From contig NZ_JAJSLX010000001.1 in assembly GCF_021290925.1 (NCBI RefSeq), positions 558,001 through 622,000 of the forward strand: a stretch of DNA of 64,000 nt, written 5' to 3'. Position 1 is the first letter of the stretch, and the number at the start of each line of letters is the position of its first letter. The notes under the pieces were generated by a model, which was given only the letters and a program-made list of their open reading frames with translations, did no database searches and was not told the DNA's origin. Shown here in pieces: positions 1-8,814 of this stretch. Both the position numbers and the translations under genes were made by a program. Origin of the DNA: Sessilibacter corallicola (lineage in GTDB: Bacteria; Pseudomonadota; Gammaproteobacteria; Pseudomonadales; Cellvibrionaceae).

Positions 1-7
1 AATTCAT
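1..7 (-). CDS. murE: Probable murE start (only first codons in window)
   Basis: A minus-strand ATG at 7..5 overlaps the ftsI stop codon in an ATGA arrangement typical of translationally coupled dcw genes. Only two codons lie in the window, so the protein cannot be recognised. The assignment to murE (UDP-MurNAc-tripeptide synthetase) rests on the conserved dcw order ftsL-ftsI-murE and is inference. Confidence 0.4.
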
Positions 8-1767
8 GATACGCCTCCGGGTTTTTTCTCTTTGTTGCTCGCGTGAATAGAAATAGCTTTATTTGGTGGAACTTCAAGAATTCTAAGAGCCGCTTCTGTA
101 ATTTTTCCAAACACTGGCGCAGCCACTTCACCACCGAAATATTTCCCGCTTTTCGGTTCTGAAATTACCGTAACTACAACAATTCGTGGATTTTCTAGCG
201 GTGCAAACCCTGCAAACAAAGATCGGTAACGATCGTCTGCGTAACCATGCTCACCCACCAAGTGCGCCGTTCCAGATTTACCCGCTGTAGTATAATTTTC
301 TAATTCAGCACGTGATCCAGTGCCGCCTTTTTGGGTAACAGTGGCGAGCATGGATTTCATTTGAGAAGCCAGCTTTTCTGAAAAGACACGCTCTGATTCA
401 GGTTCAGAGTCAAGCTTCAGCAACGAAACCGGTTTTTTCAAACCGTCATTTGCGATAACGCTATAAGCCTGAGCAAGCTGCAATACACTGGTGGTGAAAC
501 CATAACCAAAACTGTAATTCGCCAAAGTAACTTTTGGCCAGCGTTCGTATTGAGGAAGCAAGCCAACGGCTTCTCCTGGAAACCCTGTTCCTGGCAATTG
601 TCCCAAACCAACACGGTAGTACATGTCTCGAATTGGTTGCGGGCCGGTTTTTAGCGCGATTTTAGTCGTCGCAACCTGGCTTGATTTGGTAATGACTTTA
701 GTAAGATCCATCACACCGTAATTAACCGGATCTAAAAACGTCTTACCGCCAACATGCAAATACCCAGGTGCGGTATCAATAAATGAATTTTTACTGACGA
801 TTCCAGCTTCCATTGCAGCCAATATACTGAACGGTTTAATCGTAGAACCTGGTTCGAATTGATCGACAAGCGCGCGATTTCTCACCGAGGCCGTTTCGAT
901 GTTAGTTCGATCATTTGGATTAAAAGACGGCTGGTTTACCAGCGCCAAAACTTCACCCGTTAAGGTATCTAAAATAATTGCAGACCCAGAACTCGCACGA
1001 TTTTCTTTTACGGCTGCTTTTAACTCTTTGTAAGCGTGATATTGCAATCGAAGATCAATACTTAAGGTCAAGTTTTTCCCGGCTGTCGCAGATTTAACTA
1101 AGCCAACTTCACGAATAACCTGATCGTATAAATCTTTTTCAACATGGCGCTGACCGGTCTCCCCAGCTAAGTGGCTATCAAACGCCAACTCAAGCCCTTC
1201 TTGCCCTTTATCGTGAATGTCGGTGATCCCCAAAAGGTGAGCACTGACCTCTGCTGAGGGATAAAAACGACGAAATTCCTGCTGCGAGTACACACCAGGA
1301 ATTTTAAGGTCGAGAACTTTTTGGGCCTCTTCAGGAGGCAACCTACTCGACAGCGACATGTAATATTTATCTCGATACCGATTCAGCTTTTCGGTCAGCT
1401 CTCCCAATGTGTAACCGCTGACTTTCGCCAAATCAGGCCATCGATGTTGATGCTTAAATAATGTCTGTGGGTTTACCGATAAGCTTAACAACGGGGTGCT
1501 AACGGCAAGAGGTTCACCGTTGCGATCGGATATTGCGCCGCGGTAACCGAGTATCGGTTCTGCTCGCAATGTTCTAGCAGTGCCTTGATCTTGAAGAAAT
1601 TGATAACCGCGATCATTTGTCGGTAAGACTTGAATGTTTCCCAAGTGAACAACAAGAGCAATCAACAACGCGAGCAGAACCACTGCGACGACGTAGAATC
1701 GCCAGCGTGGCACTAAAACAGGCTCTAAAAGTACCTGCTTAGTTGCGTTCTTTTTGGTTGCTGTCAT
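4..1767 (-). CDS. ftsI: FtsI / PBP3, septal peptidoglycan transpeptidase
   Basis: Class B penicillin-binding protein that cross-links septal peptidoglycan at the divisome, anchored in the inner membrane by one N-terminal helix (about residues 22-44). The dimerisation domain spans roughly 60-220 and the transpeptidase domain 240-570. The catalytic S308-T-I-K311 (SxxK) and K497-S-G-T are visible. The second motif, normally SxN, reads S362-S-Q364, so the conserved Asn is replaced by Gln. Length (587 aa) is normal for the family. The start overlaps the ftsL stop by 4 bp and the stop overlaps the next ATG, so it lies inside the dcw operon. Identity is certain; the effect of N-to-Q on beta-lactam handling is unknown. 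Confidence 0.97.
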   Translation of the reverse strand: MTATKKNATKQVLLEPVLVPRWRFYVVAVVLLALLIALVVHLGNIQVLPTNDRGYQFLQDQGTARTLRAEPILGYRGAISDRNGEPLAVSTPLLSLSVNPQTLFKHQHRWPDLAKVSGYTLGELTEKLNRYRDKYYMSLSSRLPPEEAQKVLDLKIPGVYSQQEFRRFYPSAEVSAHLLGITDIHDKGQEGLELAFDSHLAGETGQRHVEKDLYDQVIREVGLVKSATAGKNLTLSIDLRLQYHAYKELKAAVKENRASSGSAIILDTLTGEVLALVNQPSFNPNDRTNIETASVRNRALVDQFEPGSTIKPFSILAAMEAGIVSKNSFIDTAPGYLHVGGKTFLDPVNYGVMDLTKVITKSSQVATTKIALKTGPQPIRDMYYRVGLGQLPGTGFPGEAVGLLPQYERWPKVTLANYSFGYGFTTSVLQLAQAYSVIANDGLKKPVSLLKLDSEPESERVFSEKLASQMKSMLATVTQKGGTGSRAELENYTTAGKSGTAHLVGEHGYADDRYRSLFAGFAPLENPRIVVVTVISEPKSGKYFGGEVAAPVFGKITEAALRILEVPPNKAISIHASNKEKKPGGVS

Positions 1768-2084
1768 TGCTGAACCACGATTATTTCTTCAGGCTCTGGA
1801 AGAGCCATTTCTAATTCACCCGCAGCAATTTTTTCGATGCGGGAATACGATGCCCAGGTACTGCGTTCAAGCAGATATTGACCCCACTGAAGCTGTAACT
1901 CCGAGGACTCTGCTTTTGCCTGAGCAAGTGAGTTTGTACTAACTCTCACATTATGCGTGGTATAAACCACCGCCAATGCCGATATCACCACTGCAATCCA
2001 TAAAGCCACAACCGCAAAACCCAAGGCGATTGGTGCCTTGGTATCTGGAGAAGCTGCAGCCTTCGGATTGATTGGATTATCCAC
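1764..2084 (-). CDS. ftsL: FtsL, divisome membrane protein
   Basis: Small bitopic division protein that pairs with FtsB and FtsQ and helps activate FtsWI. The 106-residue product has a cytoplasmic N-terminus, one membrane helix (about 20-42) and a periplasmic coiled-coil stretch rich in Glu, Gln and Leu. The motif LLERSTWASYSRIEKIA is typical of the family. It sits between rsmH and ftsI, overlapping ftsI by 4 bp, which suggests coupled translation. Confidence 0.93.
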   Translation of the reverse strand: MDNPINPKAAASPDTKAPIALGFAVVALWIAVVISALAVVYTTHNVRVSTNSLAQAKAESSELQLQWGQYLLERSTWASYSRIEKIAAGELEMALPEPEEIIVVQQ

Positions 2085-2176
2085 GGAAGCGTTTTTACTC
2101 TTATTGTCGTCTCTGTATCAACTCTTCACCTTGGCTTAACTGTCTTGCTGTATGACAGGTAAACAATTGATGGTAT

Positions 2177-3106
2177 TTACTTCAATTTAACCGCAACACG
2201 CATAACAGCACTTCGTGAACGGACATTTTCTTGAATTTCTTCTGAACTCGCTTTGATCGCTCGGCCAATGGACTTTAAGCGTTTGTTGAGCTGATCATCG
2301 GTCACCGGAACTCCTTTAGGTAAGGAATCGCCCTTTTCATGCTTGCGAATAAACTGCTTTACTATTCGGTCTTCTAGGGAATGAAAACTGATTACTACCA
2401 AATGGCCGCCAACTTTGAGTAATTCCAGCGCTTGTTGCAGAGCTTGCTCGACATCGCCAAGCTCATTATTTACCTGAATACGAATAGCTTGAAACGCTCG
2501 GGTCGCTGGGTGCTTGTGCTTTTCCCAAGCAGGATTTGCCTCTGAAACAACTTTCGCAAGATCACCCGTTCGCTCAAATGGCTGCTGCTCTCTTCGTTTG
2601 ACAATCGCATTAGCAATTCGCTTGGCAAACCGCTCTTCGCCATAGGTTTTAAGAACCCACACCAAATCTTCTTCTTTTACAGAGTTAATCCACTGGGCGG
2701 CGCTCTGGCCGGAGGATGTATTCATCCTCATATCGAGAGGCCCATCGTTTTGAAAACTGAAGCCACGCTCTGCGTTGTCAAGCTGAGGGGAAGAAACCCC
2801 TAAATCCAACAAAACACCAAACAACTTTCCTTCTTGTTGTCGACTAGCGACAAGGTTTGACATGTCTGCGAAAGAACAGTGAGCTATTTCAAAACGAGAA
2901 TCCTGTTCAGACAACTTTTTGCCATCAGAGATCGCCGTTGGGTCTTTATCAATGGCCAACAGAGAACCACTTTCTTCTAAACGTTCTAGAATTTTTCGGC
3001 TATGGCCGCCGCGCCCATATGTTCCATCAATGTAGAATCCGTTGGGGTCATAAACCAGAGCGTCGACAGCTTCTTCGAGCAGCACGGAGTAGTGCGTTTG
3101 AGACAT
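2177..3106 (-). CDS. rsmH: RsmH, 16S rRNA m4C1402 methyltransferase
   Basis: S-adenosylmethionine-dependent enzyme (older name MraW) that N4-methylates C1402 in the ribosomal P site. The SAM-binding loop DGTYGRGGHS is at residues 27-36, and the family motifs LLDLGVSSPQLD, GFSFQNDGPLDMRM and ISFHSLEDRIVK are all present. At 309 aa it has the usual length. It lies 15 bp downstream of mraZ and 92 bp upstream of ftsL on the same strand, the standard start of the dcw operon. Confidence 0.97.
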   Translation of the reverse strand: MSQTHYSVLLEEAVDALVYDPNGFYIDGTYGRGGHSRKILERLEESGSLLAIDKDPTAISDGKKLSEQDSRFEIAHCSFADMSNLVASRQQEGKLFGVLLDLGVSSPQLDNAERGFSFQNDGPLDMRMNTSSGQSAAQWINSVKEEDLVWVLKTYGEERFAKRIANAIVKRREQQPFERTGDLAKVVSEANPAWEKHKHPATRAFQAIRIQVNNELGDVEQALQQALELLKVGGHLVVISFHSLEDRIVKQFIRKHEKGDSLPKGVPVTDDQLNKRLKSIGRAIKASSEEIQENVRSRSAVMRVAVKLK

Positions 3107-3121
3107 AAGTGATAACCAATT

Positions 3122-3565
3122 CTAAAGACTCAGCGACATCATTTCTTCAGGCATGGTTTCATCGTCATCCGACTCATCCAAGCGTGCAATGAAATGCTCT
3201 TCACTCCAAAGCTCCAACCGAGTCCCTTGTCCGATGAGCATCACCTTTTTTTCAAGCCCTGCGTATTCTCGTAATGTGGGGGGAATTAATATCCTGCCAC
3301 TATCATCCAATTCAAATTCATTCGCATAACCAATCATTAAAAGCTTGGTTTTACGGGCAATTTTGTTAAAGGTAGGTAAAGCCTCAAGCTTCGGGAGAAT
3401 TTCCTCCCACTGTGGCTTTGGGTACATCAACAAACAGCGATCTTCGGTGTGTGCAGTTACAACTATTTGGCCTTGGCAAACTTGGCTCAACTGTTCGCGC
3501 GTACGAGTGGGGATAGCCACGCGTCCTTTCGCGTCCATATTGATTGATTGATTGCCAAGAAACAT
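3122..3565 (-). CDS. mraZ: MraZ, transcriptional regulator of the dcw cluster
   Basis: First gene of the division/cell-wall operon. MraZ is a ring-forming DNA-binding protein with two SpoVT/AbrB-like halves (about residues 5-50 and 78-124). It begins [20 protein letters not shown], which is diagnostic. In E. coli it represses its own operon by binding direct repeats just upstream. A matching repeat array is visible at 3590-3633, directly upstream of this start, so autoregulation is well supported. Confidence 0.97.
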   Translation of the reverse strand: MFLGNQSINMDAKGRVAIPTRTREQLSQVCQGQIVVTAHTEDRCLLMYPKPQWEEILPKLEALPTFNKIARKTKLLMIGYANEFELDDSGRILIPPTLREYAGLEKKVMLIGQGTRLELWSEEHFIARLDESDDDETMPEEMMSLSL

Positions 3566-3589
3566 TTTTCACCAATAGAGGTTCTAGCT

Positions 3590-3633
3590 CCACAAAATTA
3601 CACAATTCACCACTTTTTCCCACTAATGCACAC
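3590..3633 (-). promoter_or_regulatory. MraZ operator: five GTGG-like direct repeats at 10-bp period
   Basis: Read on the minus strand, GTGG/GTGT half-sites recur with exact 10-bp spacing. On the plus strand the CAC cores start at 3591, 3601, 3611, 3621 and 3631. E. coli MraZ binds TGGGN repeats spaced by 5 bp, which is also a 10-bp period. The array lies between the predicted -10 box and the mraZ start. The fifth repeat overlaps the -10 box, so binding would block RNA polymerase. Confidence 0.82.
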
Positions 3634-3659
3634 TATAATTTGCATTAGCCCAAAGTCAA
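3632..3659 (-). promoter_or_regulatory. dcw (mraZ) sigma70 promoter
   Basis: On the minus strand a -35 TTGACT (3659-3654) and a -10 TATAGT (3637-3632) are separated by 16 bp. A perfect 8-bp inverted repeat, CTAATGCA at 3623-3630 and TGCATTAG at 3641-3648, brackets the -10 element. Transcription would start near 3625, inside the MraZ repeat array. Confidence 0.7.
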
Positions 3660-3955
3660 GGTGAGGTTATTGGTTTAGCGGAGTGATCTACAGAGAAGGT
3701 ATAAAAAGTGAGGATTATGCAACAATTACTGAATATTACTGGTAATTGACAGGTTCTGTGACTTTAAAAAATATCAATAAAAATCAAATAGTTAAAGCAC
3801 TGACCCTTGAAACCAAAGGTAATTAGAATGATTTAAAATTAAAAACCAAGCAGATCAGTCTGGTTTGTAAATAAGAGTAAAAAGTAAGTATTGACTTGCG
3901 CTCAAGGTGACATGAAAGATAGCCAACAGATCAGTGTGCCAATGTTTGCACAACG

Positions 3956-4015
3956 CAATAAAAAGGGTTCAAAATCTCATCACGCAGTCAAAACAAAGAG
4001 TGATGATCTGAACCC
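3956..4015 (-). terminator. Rho-independent terminator after the yjf-type operon
   Basis: The arms GGGTTCA (3965-3971) and TGAACCC (4009-4015) pair, then after a small internal loop CATCAC (3978-3983) pairs with GTGATG (4000-4005). On the minus strand the stem is followed by TTTTTATT, as expected for a terminator of the ATP-grasp gene ending at 4054. The rest of 3660-4053 is AT-rich with no supportable gene. Confidence 0.75.
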
Positions 4016-4053
4016 AGGTAAAATAAGAAAATTGGATTGTTAGCCCAACTGAA

Positions 4054-5250
4054 CTACGGACAAATAATGTGCGGCAAGTAGCGCGACAAATCTTGAGTAA
4101 TGAGCGTGCTATCTTCTCTGACAGAAATTCCCGCCGGTTGATTATCAATCAACCAAGAACCAATCAACGTATAGTTGTTGTCAAAACAAGGTAGAGGATA
4201 GAATTCCTGAAAAATAAAACCTTCTTCTCCGTAAGGCCCGTCGGAGTGATAGGTCATTTCGCCATTTTCAAAAACACTGACATTGGCGCCCTCACGGGCG
4301 AATATGGGTTTTTTAACGTAGCTATTCAAATGCTGCGCGGCTTGCTTCTCGTCAAAAAAACACGGCAGTAAATTGGGGTGATTGGGAAACAATTGCCAAA
4401 GCAGAGGCATTAGAGCCTTATTAGACAGCAAAGCCTTCCAGGGTGGTTCTATCCAAGATGTTTGAGCTTTGCTGAAATAACCACCAAAGTCTTCTCTCAG
4501 CATGAATTCCCACGGGTAAAGCTTAAACATCCAATCGATAACCTGATCGTCTGTGTCCGTAAAAGCGGGAATGCAACGACCACTGTCATCGCCTAACTCA
4601 ATTTCTCCAAGCCCGATATCTTCGATATACACAAACTCGGTGAACAAACCCGCCTCTTGGGCGCAGTCTTCTAGATATTGGACTGTTCCTCTATCTTCTT
4701 CGGTGTCACGGCAGCAGGAAAAATGCAGTAATTGCTCAGGATAAATTTCGCCCATCGATCGAAATCGTTCAATGAGCTTTTCTTGAATTGAATTAAATTG
4801 GTCGCTATTAGGGTGTAAAACGCCGGAAACAATTTTGTCTTCTAACCACAGCCACTGCCAAAAGCCCGATTCGTACAAACTCGTTGGCGTATCAGCGTTA
4901 TTTTCGTAGAGTTTTGCGGGACTTTTACCGTCATACGCCAAATCTAAACGAGAATACAGGCTTGGCTCCTTGTTGAGCCACGAGCGACGAATAAAATCCC
5001 AGTGTTGCTCTGGGATTTGAAACTTGGCGAATAACTCTTCGTCATTAACAACTTTGTCAACAACGTCCAAACACATTTGGTGAAGCTCCTCAGTGGGATC
5101 TTCAATGTGATCTTCAATCTGGCGCAGAGAAAATTCGTAATAGGCGGATTCATCCCAGTAGGCTTCGCCGTACATTGTATGGAATTTGAAGCCAAACTCT
5201 CGCGCACGTTCTTGCCAATCAGGGCGCTCGTTGGTAACTACTCGGCGCAT
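4054..5250 (-). CDS. yjfC: YjfC/YgiC-type ATP-grasp ligase (glutathionylspermidine-synthase-like)
   Basis: ATP-grasp carbon-nitrogen ligase homologous to the synthetase half of glutathionylspermidine synthase, without the CHAP amidase domain of GspS. Visible family blocks are [10 protein letters not shown] (about residues 116-125), [10 protein letters not shown] (about 318-327) and the closing [18 protein letters not shown], all strong matches to E. coli YgiC and YjfC. I chose the ATG at 5250, giving 398 aa, because it overlaps the stop of the preceding gene (TAATG) and matches the family N-terminus; an in-frame upstream extension is less likely. The real substrate of this family is not established. 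The tight overlap with the DUF1190 lipoprotein gene suggests the two act together. Confidence 0.88.
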   Translation of the reverse strand: MRRVVTNERPDWQERAREFGFKFHTMYGEAYWDESAYYEFSLRQIEDHIEDPTEELHQMCLDVVDKVVNDEELFAKFQIPEQHWDFIRRSWLNKEPSLYSRLDLAYDGKSPAKLYENNADTPTSLYESGFWQWLWLEDKIVSGVLHPNSDQFNSIQEKLIERFRSMGEIYPEQLLHFSCCRDTEEDRGTVQYLEDCAQEAGLFTEFVYIEDIGLGEIELGDDSGRCIPAFTDTDDQVIDWMFKLYPWEFMLREDFGGYFSKAQTSWIEPPWKALLSNKALMPLLWQLFPNHPNLLPCFFDEKQAAQHLNSYVKKPIFAREGANVSVFENGEMTYHSDGPYGEEGFIFQEFYPLPCFDNNYTLIGSWLIDNQPAGISVREDSTLITQDLSRYLPHIICP

Positions 5251-5936
5251 TAACCGCCCCAACCACCTTTAGAGGATCCCCAACCGCCTTTACTTTTCGA
5301 AGAGCCACCCCAATTTGATTTAGCCGCCACGGTAGAACCAAAGCCGCCGCGAGAAATGGTGCGAGTGATTTTGGGCTTCGGCTTAAATGCGTTATCAGAG
5401 ACTTTTATTTTGCCGTAACGGCTTGTGCCGTATGTGTAGCCATCGACACTAGACCACTGACCATAAAACGGCGAATAACGAGAATAAGAAGTATACAATG
5501 GCGCAGATCGGTAACGTCGGCGCTCAAAAGCATCACCGACTTCGTCGATAACTTCTGCGAGCATAAAGCCTGCAACTGCGGGAATAAACCAGTTTTGACC
5601 ACTGTCTGCTTGATACGGAACACAGTTACGATTACCAAAATCGTAAGTACAAGCTTCTAACGAGGTGTACTTAGGGCCAGACTCTTGAGCAACATTCACT
5701 GCGTCGTTATAAGCGGATTCACATACGTCGACTTGATCTGGATTTTTCGAAATGCAATCAGCGATATCGCTGTAAACAACTGCTTCTTCACCACCATCAG
5801 AACATGCCACCAAAACTGCTGCAGCAACGGAAACCGCCAACGGTTTTAACTTTGAGCGCAACGGTGTTGGTTGGGATAAATTATCATCTTCGAGCTTACG
5901 CATTCGCTCAAGATTAATTGAACGTGTCCTTTTCAT
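5250..5936 (-). CDS. yjfM: YjfM/YgiB-type DUF1190 lipoprotein with Gly-Gly tail
   Basis: DUF1190 protein of 228 aa. A basic N-terminus and hydrophobic stretch end in a lipobox-like LVAC with Cys45, so it is probably exported and lipidated. Four further Cys (61, 72, 96, 105) could form disulfides in the periplasm. The middle is Tyr/Ser-rich; a conserved GGFGSTVA segment is followed by a Trp-Gly-Ser repeat tail ending GGWGG. E. coli YgiB, as I recall, has the same basic start and also ends in Gly-Gly. The gene overlaps yjfC and lies 14 bp after yjfL. Function unknown; it may be a substrate or partner of the ATP-grasp enzyme (inference). Confidence 0.82.
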   Translation of the reverse strand: MKRTRSINLERMRKLEDDNLSQPTPLRSKLKPLAVSVAAAVLVACSDGGEEAVVYSDIADCISKNPDQVDVCESAYNDAVNVAQESGPKYTSLEACTYDFGNRNCVPYQADSGQNWFIPAVAGFMLAEVIDEVGDAFERRRYRSAPLYTSYSRYSPFYGQWSSVDGYTYGTSRYGKIKVSDNAFKPKPKITRTISRGGFGSTVAAKSNWGGSSKSKGGWGSSKGGWGG

Positions 5937-5950
5937 AGTGCACTCCTAAA

Positions 5951-6367
5951 TTAATATGTCATGCACGCTGCGTTAAGCAAACCAACAGCCACGGATGTAC
6001 CACCCAACATAATCCCTGCAGAAAGTTCGTTGTCGTTAATTCGTTGTACAATTTTAGGCATGAACACAAATCGAACGACTAGGAAGGCGATAAGCTGAGC
6101 GATAAGCGCGACTACAGCCCAAATAGTAAAGTCAATCAACGAAACTGAGTTACTGGCAGCACTGGCAAGTGCCACTGAAAAACCAATAACCGCTCCTGCA
6201 AAACCTGTCGCAGCCGCTGCATTTTTTTCTTCTTTTACCAACTTCCATTCATCGTGTGGTGTAACCCACGCATAAACGACTTTGAAAATTAAAAGAAAAA
6301 CTAATGAGATCGCGAAATACAGGGCAAAGCTTCCCAAACCCAATAACGACTCTTGCAAAATTTCCAT
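5951..6367 (-). CDS. yjfL: YjfL-type DUF350 membrane protein
   Basis: Integral inner-membrane protein of 138 aa with four predicted helices (about residues 10-32, 50-72, 82-102 and 113-135) arranged as two similar pairs, the DUF350 pattern. Polar and charged residues are few, including an R/K-containing loop near 103-113. It follows yjfK in the operon by 47 bp. E. coli YjfL has the same size and position. Biochemical function is unknown. Confidence 0.82.
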   Translation of the reverse strand: MEILQESLLGLGSFALYFAISLVFLLIFKVVYAWVTPHDEWKLVKEEKNAAAATGFAGAVIGFSVALASAASNSVSLIDFTIWAVVALIAQLIAFLVVRFVFMPKIVQRINDNELSAGIMLGGTSVAVGLLNAACMTY

Positions 6368-6414
6368 ATTACATTCCCAATTTATTATCTTACGATGTTC
6401 ACTAACAAATACTA

Positions 6415-7065
6415 TTACCCGATGATGTCGATATCAGCTGGCTGCAAGTCAAAACCTGTACTACGCACAAGACATCGATCGGCCTGATTCCCAATGATTT
6501 TCTCTTCGCCGGAAATCATAGCGTACTCCATAGAGTCTTCAGAAGCTTCTCGCTCGTAAAGCATTACGAACTGATCTGTTTCGGTAACTTTATTACCTTC
6601 GGTATACGTTTTTTCTGTCATAGCAACCGGGGCGGATTCACCACCGGTACTTTCCCACACACGATTAAATGTGTAGTCATCGACCTTTACTTCGGGAAAA
6701 CTAATCCCAGAACTTAACAGACTATTCCACTCTGAGTCAGAACTGACTCCGGTTGTATCGTAGTAATACCAGAGCTTAACATCAGAAATGTGCTCTTCGT
6801 TCATTCCACCAGACAATAGTACCTGTACAAATCCGTCATCATCAGTGTAAAAACGCAAAACCGTGGTATCACTGTCGAGTTCAACTTTTCCTACAGCCTG
6901 AATAAATTGGGTTTTTGCAACGCCCTCAACAATTAAGTTAGGCTCAATCAGTTTCAGTTTAAGCTCATCTAAATTAAAAGCCCCACCGAGTCGCAAACCT
7001 AATACTTCTGGTGCAGAATCTGTAGGTTCACTTTTCTTATCTTTACCAAATAATTTACCGAACAC
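6415..7065 (-). CDS. yjfK: YjfK-type DUF2491 protein
   Basis: Soluble, acidic 216-residue protein starting MFGKLFGKDKK, with the DUF2491 features LGLRLGGAFNLDEL near residues 22-35 and a Tyr/Trp-rich centre. No signal peptide or membrane helix is seen, so it is probably cytoplasmic. Its start overlaps the end of the channel gene by 11 bp, which indicates coupled translation. The family occurs almost only in yjf-type operons with PspA-like, DUF350 and ATP-grasp genes. Function unknown. Confidence 0.8.
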   Translation of the reverse strand: MFGKLFGKDKKSEPTDSAPEVLGLRLGGAFNLDELKLKLIEPNLIVEGVAKTQFIQAVGKVELDSDTTVLRFYTDDDGFVQVLLSGGMNEEHISDVKLWYYYDTTGVSSDSEWNSLLSSGISFPEVKVDDYTFNRVWESTGGESAPVAMTEKTYTEGNKVTETDQFVMLYEREASEDSMEYAMISGEEKIIGNQADRCLVRSTGFDLQPADIDIIG

Positions 7066-8104
7066 TTAAACCACTCCAATCAATTTTTTGGATTCGTTCA
7101 TCTGCAATATAAAAAATGACGTCTTGAGGGCAAATAATTTCGCCAAATTTAGGATTTATCGCAATCTCTTGGCTGCCTTTTTTAGCCACACCAATGAGCG
7201 TCGCATCAAATTGTTCTTTTAAATACAAAAACACCGATTTGACATTAACTTCATCAGCTCCAGAAAATGGAGCAGAATACTGAGTCATGCCTTTATCGGC
7301 ATTTAATAACTCATGATGCAAGAAACTGGAACCTGGATCTACCGCAGCTTTCGCCATCATTTCAACAGAAACCGAAGGCATACACTCGACATTTGGGCAG
7401 TGATTATTCAACAAAGCACCCAAGGTTTCATCAGAGAAATACGCGATTGTATGCGCACTAGGGTTTTTTCCTGAACAATAAAGCGCTGTGGTCATTGTCA
7501 GGTCATCTTCGGGATTATCAATGATAATACAAGAGGCGGTTTCGATGGACGCTCGCCCCATGTCATTGTCATGATTAAAACTATCAACCTTAACAAAGCC
7601 TATTTTATCAGGCATTGGGTTTTCGACATCTGCTCTCACACATAAAACAATGTTTCTGGGTGTCGCTTCGAATTTATTTTCTCTCAGCAGCAAACGCAAC
7701 AACTGTTGAGTTCGCGTGCCATTCCAACCGATAACAACAATGTGATTTTCGTAATGCAATTTTCTTAACCCCTTAATACCCCGGCGCCAATGAAACGAGA
7801 AAAACGCCGCGATTCTACCAATGGCGAGACCAAATAAACTGAGACCAAGCGGGATAACAAAAAGAGAGACCACGTAACGACCGGCCGTGGTAGTTGGGGA
7901 GAGATCACCGTAACCCACTGTTGATGCAGTTACAATAATCCAATAGAAATAACTGTCTAGACTAATAAGCTCTTTTTCACCGCTGAGCGCAAGCAAAATC
8001 CAACTTAATACAAAATAAGCGGCAATGACAAACACCACTGTTTGCCATCGCGCTTCAAGAAAATGCTTTAATAAAAGCTTTCTTACGTACTTAAACACCA
8101 GCAT
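7055..8104 (-). CDS. Two-helix potassium channel with RCK (TrkA-N) domain
   Basis: Ion channel of 349 aa: helix 1 at about 20-42, a pore loop with selectivity filter TVGYGD (62-67), helix 2 at about 74-100, then a cytoplasmic Rossmann-like RCK/TrkA-N domain from about 117 (HIVVIGWNGTRTQ). A C-terminal part near 280-345 resembles TrkA-C. The filter is canonical for K+. The nucleotide loop GWNGTR is a variant of GxGxxG. The gene lies between the PspA-like gene (6 bp away) and yjfK (overlapping). As I recall the E. coli yjf operon lacks such a channel, so here K+ flux or sensing appears to be part of the system. Confidence 0.9.
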   Translation of the reverse strand: MLVFKYVRKLLLKHFLEARWQTVVFVIAAYFVLSWILLALSGEKELISLDSYFYWIIVTASTVGYGDLSPTTTAGRYVVSLFVIPLGLSLFGLAIGRIAAFFSFHWRRGIKGLRKLHYENHIVVIGWNGTRTQQLLRLLLRENKFEATPRNIVLCVRADVENPMPDKIGFVKVDSFNHDNDMGRASIETASCIIIDNPEDDLTMTTALYCSGKNPSAHTIAYFSDETLGALLNNHCPNVECMPSVSVEMMAKAAVDPGSSFLHHELLNADKGMTQYSAPFSGADEVNVKSVFLYLKEQFDATLIGVAKKGSQEIAINPKFGEIICPQDVIFYIADERIQKIDWSGLSVR

Positions 8105-8110
8105 TACCGA

Positions 8111-8797
8111 TTACTTTTTGCCAAGAATCCTCGCCAATTCGTCATCAGCAGAAGAATTCCCACCTGAAATACCTGCTTCACGCAAGCGTTTCTCTAGGGC
8201 ATCTCCAGATTCAGATTCTGCCAACTCATTTGCCGCTTCAAGTTGCGCACTGCGTTCTTTTTGGCGATCTTGAATACGAGTTAATGATTCAGCAGCAGTT
8301 TTCATACGGCTGTTTGCACCCATGTGTCGAGAAGAAACCGCAGTTTGCGCTTTTTGAACCGACTCAGTGGCTTTAACCATATCAACTTGCTGTTCCATTT
8401 TCCGCAAGTTATTTTTTGCTTGGGAAATATTAGCACGCAATGTTTTTTCTGAGTTGTTAAATTGCTCAACAAATTGCTGTTCAGCGTCTAACTGACCACG
8501 CAAATCAACAACTTTTTGCGCGCAATCTAACGCCAATTGGGTATCGCCTTTTTCATTTGCTGTAACGGCGTGACGCTCGTATTCAGCAACTGATTTTTCA
8601 AGGCCTGCTACTTTTTGTTCGGCTAATTTTCGTTTAGCCATGATTTGCGTCAGTGAGGTGTCAGAGCGACGTAGCTCTTCTTTCGCTTCGCGAATTTCTT
8701 GGTCGAGAATACGAAGAGCTTGATTATCAACAACCGCTTCGGCAGCTTCGTTGACTCCACCTTTAACAGCCGTTACTAACTTACGCCAAACACTCAT
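8111..8797 (-). CDS. yjfJ: YjfJ-type PspA/IM30 family protein
   Basis: Coiled-coil protein of 228 aa in the PspA/IM30/Vipp1 family, whose members bind membranes and polymerise in an ESCRT-III-like way. The N-terminal amphipathic helix MSVWRKLVTAVKGGVNEA is followed by long heptad helices (about 25-200). The C-terminal segment ISGGNSSADDELARILGKK is typical of the YjfJ subgroup. It lies 17 bp after yjfI and 6 bp before the channel gene. No pspF or pspB/C is nearby. A membrane-maintenance role is inferred from the family. Confidence 0.88.
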   Translation of the reverse strand: MSVWRKLVTAVKGGVNEAAEAVVDNQALRILDQEIREAKEELRRSDTSLTQIMAKRKLAEQKVAGLEKSVAEYERHAVTANEKGDTQLALDCAQKVVDLRGQLDAEQQFVEQFNNSEKTLRANISQAKNNLRKMEQQVDMVKATESVQKAQTAVSSRHMGANSRMKTAAESLTRIQDRQKERSAQLEAANELAESESGDALEKRLREAGISGGNSSADDELARILGKK

Positions 8798-8814
8798 TAG
8801 TTACTCCTTCTCGC

